Positions 35,769 to 50,212 are shown, counted from the stretch's first letter. The stretch: DNA of 64,000 nt from Nelumbo lutea (GCA_022828595.1 JAKGHH010000007.1:34968356-35032355); one strand, 5' to 3'. Numbers and translations are program-made. The notes: generated by a model not told the origin, from the letters alone.

Positions 35769-38700
35769 TTACAAAATGGCTTCTTTGCATCTTTGCTGTC
35801 CAGGGTGAACCTCTGTTTTATTGCAAGGCTGAGGCGAAGTTTCATGGTTGATAGTTTCACTAGCGGGCGGCAGACATCTTTTCGAAAAAAAGGAGGCAAT
35901 ACCCCTTGTCTTCCCACTACTCTTCTCTGCAAATTTAAAGAAACCATTAGCTTGGAGAAAGAGCATGCAACAAACAGAGCAAATTTGGTGATGTTCAATA
36001 AGGTGGACTAGACCATAATACATTGGGATTTTACTTCTGATGCATTTCTAGCATACACGACATGGGCTATGTAGAATTTGTACAGTTGCTTGCATTTTTG
36101 TCTTTTTGGGAATGTAAGTTGGGCACTCGATTTGAAGAATTTATGCAACATATTTAAATTTTATCAAGTCCTCAACCCAAGCCAGCCCAACATGCACCCC
36201 TAGTCTTTTTAAAACCCGGGAGGGTGAAAGTTCATTCCCCTATTGTCATAACATTGTTTTCTTAATAGTTCATTTACTATGACCCCCCCCCCTATGGTTA
36301 AAATGTAATTACTAAGACCCACCCCATCTACTTGGCAACAACTTATTGCTGGCAGCGATGAGACTTTTTATGGGTATTCTCAGAAAAATAAATATTCCCA
36401 AATGGATATACAGTGGTTCCTAATGGAAGGTGCATTAATTGGCTGCAAAGTAGTGGGGGTATCTTAGTAATATGCAAACTATAGCATAGGCCTTGGTATC
36501 TACATGAACCATAGGGGTGTCTTAATAAATAACCCTTCTTGATATGGCTAGTTCCTAGTTGTAGAAAACGGGCATACCTGGGGATATAAATAAGCCAAGC
36601 TTGCCCAAAACCTCTTTTTTAACCTGCATGCATCATAAAGACAAGTTGGCCTCTTAGCATTTTCGTGAAATACATCATCAGCAAGAGACCAATAAACATA
36701 TTGAAACAACTTCAGTGTCAATTTTGCACTGGTTCTAATAAATTAAAATTCCTTTTGGCATCTCCTTTTGTCCTAGATTAGGAGGAATGGGTTTTTTGTT
36801 TTTAAATCAACCAGGCCAAAATCCTAAATTAGCACAAGCACCACTACCATTGGCATTTCCACTTTTGCACCTGCTACTCCCCCTGTCACAACTACATAAC
36901 TGACACAGCAACACTAGATATTGGACCAACACAACCCAACCCAACATAACTGACACAGCAACACTAGTTCAGTTGAGTTGCAGATTGGATTAGGACTGGG
37001 GTTTGAAAATGCCAGCCCAATACAAAGTCAGTTGGGTTAGGCTTGATGGCTTGGGCAGGCTCAATTCAATCTAAAGGGAGAGAGGATGATGGTGATAGTC
37101 GTGAATGAATGCTTTATTGTAAAATATACTTTAGTGTCATGCATGTGTATCATTTTCATATGCAATATGTTACTTGAATGAATATGATTGTGTAATTGTG
37201 CAAGTGTTTGTAAAATGGATAGGTAAGATTCCAACCTGAATCCAACCAAACTAATCTTATCTCATGATTGGATGAGATTTTGGTTAAGAATCTTGTGTTG
37301 AAGATAACACTGGGTTAGGCTCAGGGTTGAGGTTTTGACACATCAGGTTGGACTAGGGTTGACATCAACCCAAGGCAACCTGACACAAGCTGCATCTATT
37401 AAGTAAGAACACAAAGCTATAGAAAACTTAACAGGCAATAGCCAAACACAACTGCCTCACTGACCTTCCAGCGATTATCCACAAATTCTGATATTTCACG
37501 AACTTTATTCTTTAATTGGGACTTTGGGACGGTTGGGAATTTCTGCTGCAAGGACTCTACTAGTTTACTGATCCTATGTGGAGATGACTGGATGGCAGAT
37601 ACCTGGAAGCCCAGTTCAAAGGTTTTCATCATTCTCAGTTCACAGGCACTTTATCATGGCTTAACAAACTAAATGTACTTACAAGTTTGGACAATTCTGC
37701 TTCAAGAATATCTGCTGCATCTGCTGATGCTGCACTACTGCCATTACTTTGCATATGGCAAATTTCTTGATCCACATTCAGTGTGTTATTGTCACACGAT
37801 ATCTCTATAGGTGGCACCACAGGAAATGCCTTTATACTCAGAGCTTGCAAACACATGTTTTCAAGCTTAAGAGCACCACTAGTATCTTCAGCCATCAGCA
37901 ATGAAGTCTTTTCATGCATCAGATTTGATATAATTAAGGGTTGATTCTTCCGAAGAGCATGTTCAGTCAAATTGTTCAGATACTTCTGCTGCCAAAACAA
38001 TTCTCGAAATTCCTCATTTTCAGCATCATGCTTACTAGGGAGACTTCTGGCTTCATCATCTACAAGATTAGATTCCATTCTGTCAACTTGCACTCCCTGC
38101 ACATCAAAACGAAAGTACCAAACAGACCTCATCATTATATTGACCCAATAGAAAACAAATAATGTTAATGGGTTTCCCTTGTCATTGTCTTCTCAGTAAT
38201 CAAAAGAAAACGATTACAAAGAAAATACAATCACAGTTTACAAACTTGGAAGCCATGTCCAGGAACCATATATTTATCCAATAGCAGAACAAAAAATAAA
38301 TAAAAACCCATTGAAAAAGAATTTTAACATAACGAGAACCACTCAACTATTTTAGCCCTCTATAAAAGCATGTCAATATATAAAGGCAGTATCCTGTTAA
38401 AAAAATCTCTTGTTATAATTCTCTGACACGGGGCTAGCTCATATGTTGATGGCAAGTTTAAAGAACTAATTATCTCCATTAAATCTAAACAAAAATCAAG
38501 TTAAGATACCATGTAGCTCCAAGACATCAAAGAGGAAAAACATTAAATAAGCACCTCATTTTCTGAAAGATAGCCATCAGGTACAAGGAAACCATCTTCA
38601 CTTCCATCTTCTTCATCAGTTTTTAGAGTCCCTTCTAAACAATCCTCTTCATCATCTTTGTCACAATCTGAGAGGCTTTCACCAGGGTCCTCCTGCATAA

Positions 38701-41700
38701 CTAGAACATCAACATCTGATATCTTGGTTGCTAGTAATTTTCTTTGCATACAGAAATAAAAAATTATACCTCCTCCCATTCTTCATCACTATCAACTTCA
38801 TAGTCCAAATCTGGATCCTTCTTAAAGGGTTGGTGTGGCCCAACAACATGGCTAACAAGCAGACAGAAAGTAAAATAGAAAACATGTAAGTCAAAAGACA
38901 TTCACATATCCATGTGAAGGGAGGGAAGAGGCACACACACACAGAAAGAGAGATTCCCAGATGTAGAAAGCAAATAATAAGCCAGGAGGCAAAAATCGCC
39001 AGTTCAGGAGGCCAACCAAGATGCGTTAAACAACTTGAAGACATAGAATCGGAAAAAAATAAGACAAAAAGCACTGGACAACCCCATTGCCAATACACAA
39101 CATCACAGGTGAAACAATTAGTGGATCCCACCTCCCAATGCATTCTAGGCAGGGATACAACTCTCTCTATAAGTGTTAATGAAGATCTAGCTTTTCAAAA
39201 ATGCTATTATGTACTAAACAACCAATCCAAGAAATAGGACAGATACCTTTTCCTCGGCCAAATACCATAAAATGCTGGCCTGTAGCTCTTGTCAAACTGC
39301 AAGAGTTGCCTAGACCTCCTAGATTTCCAGATGCCACTTGAAGAAGCATCTGCATTGTTTTGGCATGGTCTATCATCAGGAGCAGTTTCTTCCCAACCAT
39401 CTACAATTTTCTCTAGGCTCAAATCATCACCACGGACAACTCCTTTACTAGATGTTAGTTTAAGTTCTTTGAATAATACAGTCTTAGGCTTATGCCTAAT
39501 GCCCCAATGTTGGGATCTGTTGGAACGAATAGAATGACCCAACTGATGCCAAGAGTTCAGGTGCAACCTGCAAAGAATAAAATCATAGTTATGGAGAGTG
39601 AAATAGACTAGATGCTGCAAGAACTGAAAAATACAGGTCCTTAAACATACTTGCGAAGGTCATCAGCATTCATCTTCTCGTGCAGAGATAGTGCATGGTC
39701 CATTGATAATGTAACTGCATTAGGCATCACTTCATCTCTTTTGCTTAAAGAATCAGAAACTATCACCTTTGTTGAAGATTGATCCTGGTTAGGTGAAGTG
39801 TTCTTTTTGCTGTTCAGAAAGCGTTCCATGATTGTAGCTTGCTTTTGCAAGGCAAGTTGCCTTTTCAGTTCAGATTCTTGCCTTTGCCGCCGCCGTTGAT
39901 CTTTTTCAGCTTCCTCTTGCTGCCGCCTAAGTTGTTTCTTCATTTCAGCTTCCTCTTTCTCATGACGCCTTTCTTCTTTCTCTGCTTCATCTTGCAACCG
40001 CTTAAGCTCTTTTTCCTGCAATAGAATAACCAGCTCAGTAAAAGGGAATGATGCAAGATAAAATGACATGTGAAAAGAAACAACATTGACTAGGAAAGAG
40101 AGAAAATCTAGGATACTTTTTCATGATTCATTTGAAAAGTCCTATTTAATCTTGGTAAAGCATGCATGACACCCAAGAAAATTGAGTGTTAGCAGGATCA
40201 ACATCTGGGGAGTCCATTTTATATAATTAAAATGGAACAAGAAACAATTACCTAGTTCAAATGATGCTAACTGTCAAAAAAAACCTACCAGATATTTGTA
40301 GGGTTTATGAAACTTCCTCAGCAGCAAACAATTGTAGTTAGTTTCAATTTTAGCAATTGATTGAAATTTTTAATTTAATTAAAGATTATTTTATGTGAAA
40401 AGAATCAACCAACAATTATCAATAATAGTTATCAGAATAAAAGCCATCTTCCAGGACAATTTAGTTTAACAACTGCACAAGAAAGCATTTCTTGGATGTC
40501 AAATATTTGAAAGGTGCAGCCAAATTGTGGCCCTCTAGTCCCCTTAATATTCCCTAATGCAAGTGACATGCAGCCTAACCTAGATAATGGTAGAATCACT
40601 AGGCCCTAGTTAATTAATAACACAACAGGTTTCCTTGGCATTTAGCATTTTAGCTGTAGAGGTGCATTTTGCATAGAACTTGATCATGACAAGCAAGAAC
40701 TTCTAGAAAAATCCTGTTTAATTTGAAATCTATGAAAATAGGTACCAATCAAAACAAATCTATGTGAATAGGTTTCATTTATTAAAAACTGTATAAAGCA
40801 TTAGGAAGATTAACTTACACTTTGCCATTTCTCCTTCTGGATTTCACGATCTATTCTTTTTTTCTCCTTCTCAGCTTCACGTTTGTTTCTTTCCAGTTCC
40901 TTGATAAGCTCTTTCTCTTTTAATTTGGCCTCCTTCTCGGCCCTACAATAAATATTGCTGAACTTTGAATAACAAATCTACAAGAAAATAATTATGAACA
41001 AACTGCAGTGCTATATCGTGTACATACAGATCTGAGTTGTTCTTTTGCACCATATTATACACAAATGAACGAATTTCTCCTTCATTTAACGCTTTACCAA
41101 GCTTATCTGATGCTTTTGATAATTCATTTCTGTAGTTCTGATGGCTTTCTGGCATTTGAAGTGCAGAGATCATAGCTGAAACACACCATAAAGGTTAGTA
41201 ACCACTTTGTATGGGAATGAACTCACTAGGCAGAAAGAGATGCATTGGAACAGGAGACCAGTTGCCCAGATGTTTTAAATATGCAACATATGTTGATTGA
41301 ACAGGGCCAACCAATTCAAATGTTCCAACTTTGAGGCCCTTCCAAACAATGACAGTCATTAATCTCCTATTAATAACCCACAACTATAGCCCATTGACAG
41401 GTTTTTCCATTGAAGAACACATTTCATCTAAAAGTCCAAAATAATGAGTGCTATCCAATCAGAATAACTTTTGAACTCTCTCAATGTGGGATATGCTGAT
41501 TTAGTGTTTTAAAAGCACAAGACACAAAAAATGGATGAGGGCCTTCTAGCAGCCAAAGCACAAGACGCAAGGTGAGCTGTGCACCTTTTCAAAGAAAAAC
41601 ACTGTTTAAAAAATATAAAAAAAACAATAATACATAAAAATTCAAACCTGAATCTTAAAAGAAAACTAGATGTTTTATAAAGTCTATCGGCTCAAATTAA

Positions 41701-42816
41701 AATTTATAAGTACAACATATAAAACATATTCAAAATGAAAATGTGGTAATGAAAGCAAACACATGTGAATCATACCAAGGTGCTTCAAGCATTCAACAAT
41801 TTGAACATGTAAAACTTTCAAAACCCAATACAGACTATCAAGAGGCAAGCAATTAAGCCCCCAAAGGAACTTACAAGTTGAGTTAAGTTTTCTATTATTT
41901 TAAATGAGATCAAGGTAGATTTGACCAGCATTGTTCAAAGGGGAATACAGAACACTATGGCTTCAAATATTCAAAAAAAAATGGTCCCATAAACTAAAAT
42001 ACAATTAGTATAGTGGAGTTTACAAATTTTCAGTCTTAAATATATAGTTACTCCAGAAACTATACAATTAAAACCAGCTCATATATTTAAAGAAAGTCAT
42101 TTACTTACCTGAAACAGCAGAAATCCTCTCGTGGATTTTCTTTCGAAAAGTACGTCTAATGCTCAAAATTCCACGATAGATCTTGGGTATTATCTTCATA
42201 TCTCTAGTCTAATCAACCAGACATCAACATAGTTATATAAATAACGGAAACAATAACAAACTTGCAAATGAAGATGGAATACACGTAGCACCGCAAAAGA
42301 AATGTCATACACAAGTGAGTAGGAAAAGATCCAGTTGATTATTACCTCCCAACACCAGAGGCACGATTCTGTATTGTCTTCTAAAACGTCAGCATCAGCT
42401 TTAGCAACACCATACATCACTCTCTGCCCAACAAAAAGCACCATACTACGCACAGACGCCAAAGTAACCCCCTCTCTCGTCTTCAGCTTCTCATAAATCT
42501 CCTCCACCAGCTTAGAGAACGGAATATCCCTCTCTTCAAGCAAACAAGCAATCACAGAATTACTCACACAGCTACTACTATCTTCCAAATGGACCTTTTG
42601 CATCGAAACTTCCTTGAAATAACTAAACAACCCATCAAGCTCTCGTCGCAGAGCATCGATTATAGACTCCCTCTCCTCTAAGCTCACATTTTCGAGAACA
42701 GAAGCCCTCTTCCGTTTCAACTGCTTCTTCACTTTCTTTTCACCTTCTCCCTCTTTCATTTCCAACTCCTTGGATCCATCAACAGAAAAAGCATCAACCA
42801 TCACCGTATCGACCAT
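35769..42816 (-). CDS. FASCIATA1, large subunit of chromatin assembly factor 1 (CAF-1 p150), complete
   Basis: CAF-1 deposits histones H3-H4 on newly replicated DNA in the nucleus, and FAS1 is its largest subunit. Exons on the minus strand: 42816-42346, 42208-42109, 41175-41028, 40942-40819, 40015-39651, 39567-39247, 38851-38770, 38692-38555, 38096-37683, 37602-37461, 35926-35769. Total is 2463 nt, giving 820 aa, close to Arabidopsis FAS1. In order: basic N-terminus (KKQLKRKR); a conserved helical part (ESCLWCWE, then RKKIHERISAVSAM); a long charged K/E/R coiled coil in exons 4-5 (about residues 245-370); QLLQFDKSYRPAFYGIWP at the end of exon 6; acidic DPDLDYEVDSDEEWEE and GESLSDCDKDDEED in exons 7-8; VPDGYLSENE; and a C-terminal FFSKRCLPPAS. 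All introns are GT/AG. The exon 10 donor is the second of two overlapping GTs, chosen because it gives the family's WKVKKS reading. No break was seen. Confidence 0.97.
36268..36525. mobile_element. MITE-like element in the last FAS1 intron
   Basis: The left arm TTCATTTACTATGACCCCCC and CCTATGGTT mirror the right arm AACCATAGGGGTGTCTTAATA. A relative is at 59006-59352. The intron (35927-37460) is the longest of the gene, partly because of this element. Confidence 0.55.
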
Positions 42817-42845
42817 TTCAGATGAAGCAATTCAAAAGTCAAAAC

Positions 42846-43180
42846 CTACAGGCAAAGACCAAAACCCAAGAAGATTTCCGCTCAAGCTATCTCACAGAAT
42901 CCACCATCAAAATGCCGACCGAGAAAAAAAAAAAGAAAAAGAAAATCCACCAGAACAAAGCAGCAGATCTAAACCCCAAAGCAAATACAATCCAAACAAG
43001 AGACTAATAAAGTTTTGCTCCAAATCTAGGATTCCTGAAATATAGAAAACGAAAAAAAAATAAATAAATAATCCGATTCTTTTCAGAGCCAACCAAATTG
43101 ATCATTTCTTATCTCATCTTCATCAACTTTACACGATTTAAACGACTAAACACTTCAAGAACAATGAATTGGAAGCTTAC
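42846..43180 (-). other. Predicted 5'-UTR intron of FAS1
   Basis: On the minus strand, CATTCACG|GTAAGC is a good donor, and TTTGCCTGTAG|GTTTTG, 29 bp before the ATG, is a good acceptor with a pyrimidine-rich lead. Removing this 335-bp segment joins a leader exon at 43181 and above to the coding exon. RNA evidence is needed, so it is a prediction only. Confidence 0.55.
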
Positions 43181-43464
43181 CGTGAATGCCCACCTCTCCG
43201 ATTGGTGAAAACAGTGACCCGATGAGACTCGACGAAATTTTAATCGTCACGACGTTTCCCTGCGTTTACTTTTGCGGCTTTGATTGCAAGAAAATGGAGG
43301 AGTGTTTTAAACAAAAGCAGTTAAAGTTCGAACGCTTGTATATCAAGAAACTAAAAGTCGAACACTTTAGGTCCTAATCGGACGGTTACAAAGAGCCTAA
43401 AGTGCCAAGAGAGTTGGTGATCGTCGATTGGTTTTCCCCGTATTTCGCGTTTGACTTAAAAGTC

Positions 43465-43474
43465 TCCCGCCAAT
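43465..43474 (-). promoter_or_regulatory. E2F-type site upstream of FAS1
   Basis: On the gene's own strand the sequence is ATTGGCGGGA, which fits the E2F consensus WTTSSCSS. It lies about 285 bp beyond the predicted leader-exon donor, so near the likely transcription start. FAS1 is a known E2F target in Arabidopsis, which agrees with its S-phase role. Nearby TTTCGCG and GCGCGAAGAG segments are E2F-like but do not match the consensus fully. Confidence 0.6.
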
Positions 43475-43559
43475 TTCCTGTTTGCCTCCAAATGTGAAAA
43501 AATGCCCGAAAGAAAAGAGCGCGAAGAGAACCTCGAGTACTACGAGCAGAGCCAGTGTG

Positions 43560-43765
43560 AGGTCAGTGTGATGAGGGTTGTATAAGGAGCAGATCCAGAC
43601 TAGTAATTCCTTACGCTTCTAACACCGACCTCAAAACATCTATCAGCTGTACATTGGGAATATCTTTGTATTTCTATGTTATTATTGATGGGAGATGTTT
43701 CTAATATGTGGCTGTGAGGTCAATGTAAGGAGCCCTTTATGAGGAGCAATCCTATTATATTTTAG
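43560..43765. mobile_element. Palindromic MITE-like element
   Basis: The left part (TTCCTTACGCTTCTAACACC, GACCTCAAAACATC) is mirrored on the right (GATGTTTCTAATATGTGGCT, GAGGTCAATGTAAGGAGC). It shares ACATTGGGAATATC with the small hairpin elements near 541-552 and 62318. Confidence 0.6.
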
Positions 43766-45548
43766 ATCACTAGTGGGGGATCTCAAGATAAGGTTAAACA
43801 ATCCAAACAAAAACGTAATGTTGTTTAAAATAATTAATCTTTATTTTAATAATTTGTTATGAAAATAATTTAGTAATTTTGATTAGTTATGTTAATATTT
43901 TTTAACAAAAATAATAAATTATTGTTAATTATTGAATAAGATAATTATTTTTTCTATATTATCTATTAATGTTCTATTTTATTTATTTTACTTTATATTA
44001 ATGACTAAACATTACAATTTCTATAAATATTACTTAAATATTTAAAATAATTAAATGTCAATAAATATATAAAATTAGGTTGTAGTCATAACTAAATTAA
44101 TCTAATCCCAAGCTCAAGGTTTAAGACTTCTGGTTGGACTTAAGTTGATCTTCAACCTAACCGAAACCCACCTAGGTTGCACCACTAAGAGCAATGTGAC
44201 ATTTGTAATTGGGTTGAACCAAACTGAGTACAACCCATGCATGCATTATTTTTTGGTTTTTTAACTATTTTTAGAAAATATTGAAGCCAATGAGCTATGG
44301 AAGATGGATTACCCCATTGTGTAGCCCAATGAATAAATAAATAAATGAATGAATGAATAATAATAATAATAATAGGTCTCGAGCCAAATTTTGGTAGTGT
44401 TTTAACAGATTTTAAGGTTGCCTAGTGTAGCTCAACTTAAACCTCAAGTGTAATAATACTTGTCTGGGCCTAGGAAATGGGTGGGCTTACCGATTTAATT
44501 ATAAAACTATGGTTTTTTTTTACAAATTAAAAATTTTATTTAATTTTAGTCTATTATAAGAAAATATATAAATTTTTATCTATATATGGATATAATATTT
44601 GTTATCTAAATATTATATAATAATATTTACCATATATGCATATAACTTCCATGTTGATATTAGGGTTTCTTAGCTTGGGCCCTATTGGCTAAGGTCATCA
44701 TTGGACACCAAAAGTCCAATACTTAATTATACTTCAAATCTAATTATCACATATTTGGATGTTAGAACTTCATCTGATTAATAATCAATTTGGATGCAAA
44801 TTTAACCCCATTAGATCTTATTAAAATTAAGTCTATTAAAATTATTATTTTATGTATATATGTCGTATAATTTTGTATACATATAGATATTATGTATAAT
44901 TATATAAAGTTTTTAATTAATAATTTTAATATGTTATATTCATATGCATTTACTATACATATATACATTAAAAATAATTAGTTTATCTAAAACTTTTTTA
45001 ATCTTTTGGTCATTTTAAACACAATAAGATGGTTGTAAATTAAATTTGAAATCCAACATAATAATTAGATGTGGATGTGAATCTAGAGATTTCATAGTCA
45101 GATATTGATGTGGATGCACCTAGATCCGATCAAAATTGGAATCATTTTCTGCCTTCATTATGTGTAGGCTTGGTGCAAATCTAAGCTAGACCTATCTTTA
45201 TAGAAAATAGTTGCTTGGGCCTAAAAATTTATAGGTATTGCCAGCTTAGTCTAAGTTATAAATGATAATCTCTAAGTAAAAGAACTCTTATGACATTTCT
45301 AATTGGACCATTACTAGTTTTATTATTTTAATTATTTTCTAAAATTTGTATATGGAATGCAAAATGGTGTATTTTATTACTTTTAATATTTTGTTACTTT
45401 TTATTATTATTTTTAATTATTCTAACAATATTAATTTATTAATTTTTAATAGTTGTTAGATAAAAAACTTACTAAATTTTAATATTTTTATTAACTTTAG
45501 TAATTTTTATTAGGTTTCAAATTATATCTCACAATCAAACATAAAAAG

Positions 45549-45975
45549 TAGAGGTGAGCAAGAAAACTGAAAAACTGAACCAAAATGATGAAACCAAACC
45601 AAAAATTCCAATTAACCGGTTCGATTTTGGTTCAATATTTTGGAAAACCGAATGTACCAATTTGGTTTCAGTTAATGAATATAAAAAGTAGCAATTAATT
45701 GGACCAACCGATATACATATATTTATATATACCATATATATTTATGTATGTTATATATTATATATGATAAATTGTTTATTATTTATAATATAATATTTTA
45801 TAGTTATTATATATAATATTATGAAAACCAAAAATGATGAATTGAACCAACAATGAACTAAACCGATTAAGGCTTTGGTTCAGTTTTGGTTACCGATTTT
45901 CTAAAAACCGATGCCACAGATTCAATTTGAAGAAAAGGCCCACAGTTCAATTAACCAAACCATGAACACCCCTAA
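45549..45975. mobile_element. hAT-like MITE
   Basis: Starts TAGAGGTGAGCAAGAAAAC and ends CATGAACACCCCTAATAG, an inverted AGGGGTG-type terminus. The two halves mirror each other with AACCAAAACCGAACC-type motifs around a TATATA-rich centre. Confidence 0.6.
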
Positions 45976-48827
45976 TAGGAAGGGAAGAATATTTGGGAAT
46001 ATTCCTATTACCCCCTTCCATCCCAAAAACCAAGCAAGCCTTAATCGGGTTGAATTTGAATTTCAATTCAAACAATTGAATTTTAATATGAACTCCAAGT
46101 CAAGATCAGAAACCCATCCCCTCAAATTAAGCCTAAGCCTTTTTTATAATAAATATCAAGATGCATAGGAAGTTTAGGCTTAGTCAAATTGGTTTAGTAG
46201 TTAATCATGATGTTACTCTTTGATTAATCTAACTACTAAACTAGAAACTTGTAGCTGCAAAATTAAACAAACAATATAGTAGTTGGAGCTACAGGGTTTA
46301 CCAGTCAATAAGTAATAACAATAATGAAGAAGACTGCTAACAAGTTGGTAACGGTTGAAAAATAAATACAATAGTTAAAAACTACAACTATCTAGTTAGT
46401 GGTTCTACAGTTAACAGAAGAATATAAATACAAAAAGTAAATAACACTAGAAAAGTAAAGGAACAACTGAAAGTAAATGAACAAATAATTCAAATGGTAG
46501 TTGCACTTAGTGGTGTGTGCCTTAGTAGCTAGAGAGAGATGATTGGTCACAAAACTATAGTAGAGAAATGGACTTGCTACAAAGTGATATCTTAAAACAT
46601 GACCAGCTATCCAATTACAATCAACTTGAGATTCAAGTTGTGATCAATTGCTACCGAAATATTAAGGATAGATCTAACTACAAAAATATCGATAACATTG
46701 AATAATAAATTAACAATGAAGATAGATAGCAATAATGATAAATGTAAAGTAGTTAGTCAGAGTTTAATGCAATTATTAGTGTTAGTAATGTTAAAGCTTA
46801 ATAATTGCACTATATTTCCTATATCTTGCTCAAGGATTCAAGTTAATATAGTTATGTGAGAGCGTTAGTAAATAAACTTAAATTACAAAATTTCAAAAGA
46901 AAAGAAACAATAGAAAGCATACAATATTTTTTATAGAGGATTTCGGCCAACCCTACCTATGTCCTCTACCTTAAACCACTACTAAGGATTTTCACTAACT
47001 AATTAGATTTCATGGGTAATCAAGCCTTTACAATTAGAAAGATCTCATGGGTGCCCACAATAGGACTTCCTGTTGTACAATACCTTTAATATATTTATTC
47101 AAATAAATTTTACTTTTTTAACATTATAGTAGGTTTACATGCAAGAACAACTAAATAGGTAGATATACACAATACAAGCACAAGCTAAAGTTCTATAACA
47201 CAAGCTCAGTGGCTTCTCAAACAAGCTCACTTCTAAAAACAACTATATACAATATATACAAACAATGCACAAGTTGTTTTCACAAGACTTTATTCAAAAC
47301 TCATGTTGTCTTATGTTTTAGATCAAGTTGAACTTTTTTTATAGAGGATTTAAGAGCAAATGATAATTTTTTAAAAATGTTAGAGAGATTTTACTCTCTT
47401 TGGTAATGATTCAAGTTTCCACCAACATGATAGAGGACTTTCCAAATATAGCAATAATCATTAGAGCCTTCAAATAGTCAATTTTTCTTCATAGTAATCG
47501 ATTGTTTAATTTGTTAGTAGACCACAATACAAAGGGAAGAATCTTTGCTCTCTAGTCCCGGGTAACTAATTCCTCTTTATCAATCAATTAATAAGTTTTG
47601 AATTCAATTTATCTGAGGTAGTTGACTCTACTTTTCTAGGTAGTTAACATATCTTCTCAGACTATACATTTTGCATGCCTTGGTTGTCACAATTAAATCA
47701 ACGTATCCTTTTAGGTTACTCAACTAATCTTTACCGATTTGGCAATGCATCCCTTGGCTGTCACAATCAGTCAACACATTGTTTTGGGTGGTCAATTAGT
47801 ATTTACAATTAGGGCAAATTTGGCTGATAGACAGCCTAACACTTAGAAATCTTTAAAGATTATGTTAAAGTTCTAGAAACCCTTCCATTGGCTTTCAATA
47901 AATATTTTATTGATTTTTTATCTCTTGTCCATGCTGAGGAAAGCCAGGGAATCAATCCAATTATAGCTTATGTTTTCTCAGGTAGATTTACTAAGCTTAA
48001 TCTTATTGAGTGTCTTTAGAGTGCATCACACAATTTGTTACACTAAGATCCTAAAAAGATAAAAAAATAATAATAATTGAATACAACTTGATGGGATTTG
48101 TAGAAAATTATCTTGGAGCATTTTCAAAGGCATCAAAATCTTTAGTAGCATTCTAGATTTAATACTTGCTTAATACAAAGAAGTTTATTAAAGATTGTTG
48201 TACACTTAGATACACCACTACTACTCTCAATGAGTTTGTTATCATCAAAACATTAAAATCAATAATTTTCCCTTTTTATGATGACAAACCATTGATAAAA
48301 AATAATAAAACCAATTAAGCATAATACGAGCACCACTCTCTTAGACCATGCTACATAGACATTTAAGTTTAATAATGCACAAAAATTAATAGTTTAGTCA
48401 ATAAGACAAATGGGTATGGCTTTTATGGGTTTATAATAACTAATAAGCACATGATTCTCCACAATCCACAATCAATGGCTATTCAATCATAAATAATAGT
48501 AATCAGCATAGGAATATTTGTGATAGCATTTTTTTCAAATGATATAACACTATGCTCAATAACTAAATGGTTTTAAATCATAGTACATATCACAATTTTA
48601 TCACATAAACCATTTAATTCCCCTTGAATCATAGAGGGGATTCCATGAGTATTCTCCCCTTAAACATATTCTTCATTTGGGTCACAACTCTCCTTGATTC
48701 AATGTGGGGATATTCTTTTTCTTGTCTCCCCTTGATATATATACACACAATTTTCAAGTATATAATATCATATAGTTCTATGTTGATTTGAAAAAAAAAA
48801 ACAAAGATTAAATTTTCAAATATGCAA

Positions 48828-48963
48828 GTAGGAATGATTAGGGCAGGGCAGGGAAAATTCAAGGAAAAAATATGGGGATGGGGATGGGGTTTGGATTTCT
48901 AGCCCTGATGGGGTTCGGGGCTAGCAAAACCTAGCCTCGCCTCATCTCATAGCCATTCCTACT
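48828..48963. mobile_element. Small MITE-like element
   Basis: Starts AGTAGGAATG and ends CATTCCTACT, a perfect 10-bp inverted terminus. The inside has GGGGATGGGGATGGGG and a C-rich counterpart. It resembles the 1300-1508 family. Confidence 0.55.
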
Positions 48964-49862
48964 AGTAGGTGAAATAAGGCTCACTTGACGAACACATCCC
49001 TTAATTTCTATGCTTCATGTTTGCTTGAGGAATTGGAGAAAGTAACGGTTAAATGATTATTGCTAATTTCCAATCTATAGTCACTCTAAGTGAGATATAT
49101 TTCTTTGATGGTGTGAAGATTTATCTCATGCTTTATTTCTTCATTCAAAACCTTTGGTTGGAAAGTCCACATTAAGCAGTGATTTTGGAATTTGCTATGG
49201 CATGGTAAGGGCTTTAGCAACCATTCAAAAATGTGCATCCATAGTCCCACTTAGGTTTATCACACATTCAAAATTTCTTCCCTTTTGAGTTTAGATGTTT
49301 AGACATCCATACTATATAGGGTCCCTTCCCACAAGGACATATCTTGAAATCCTCGATTCAACGAAAGAATTAATATGCATTCACTATGTATACTTAACCA
49401 ACCAGGGCATGCGATGAACTTTCTACTTATGGAATCAGTTCCTTGATAACATGGACTTGTTCCATATGGACATGTAATCTATTTTTATCTATAATTCAAC
49501 TTGTTGATTGATATCTTCTTCCTAGCTTCTTGTTATGGTCTAACTTGATCACATAAATTCTCTTCTTATACTATTCCTCCAAAGTAGTTGATGTTTAATT
49601 ATGAAATTGTTGGTTGACTACTTGATTGCCAGCCCATTGAGATCTTAAGTGGTTGAATGTTTAAGCTATAGTTGACCTTATTATGAGGACTATATTAATT
49701 GACTAATAGCTCATATTGGTCAACGACTTTGGTCTTCTAGTCGATTTATTGTTTATCATCACAAACATGTGTCGACTCTTGGTTGTTGTGATGATGACTT
49801 GTAAGGTCTACTGATTTGAATAATTTAGGTTCTACTTTATTTATTGTTAGGTTAGAAGGATT

Positions 49863-49928
49863 TTTCCTAAAACAACAATAATAACTAATATGACTTTTCC
49901 TAAAACAACAATAATAACTAATATGACT
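49863..49928. repeat. Perfect 33-bp tandem duplication
   Basis: Two identical units, each starting TTTCCTAAAACAACAATAAT. No divergence between units, so the duplication is recent. Confidence 0.9.
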
Positions 49929-50212
49929 TGTTTGTAGTAGTATGAGTTTTTAGGCCTTGACTAGTTGGAGATTGAAGCTTTCATAAACTTAGTTTTGTGA
50001 AACTTGTTAGCCTATGCCTTTCCTATTATACTTCATCCTCTATCTTCCTTGAAAACGATTTAAACTTTTAAAGAATTTGGAATACCTTTTGACCTTACTA
50101 GGATAACCATTTACTGGAATAGAGAGTCTCATCTTAGGGCAACACCTAGGGTAAGCAACAACTCCTATAAGAAAAAAAAAAAAAAACTCATTGAGAAGAG
50201 GGAAAAAAGGCT

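Noticed and set aside
35675..35998. Alternative frame at the FAS1 3' end (RRVVGRQGVLPPFFRKD...)
   Set aside because: Using the first GT at the exon 10 donor would lead into this frame. The second GT gives the family-conserved FFSKRCLPP ending and makes the total length divisible by three.
38709..39143. 144-codon minus-strand frame with hydrophobic stretches
   Set aside because: It reads through FAS1 exon 7 and intron 6 in a non-coding frame. The exon model explains the region.
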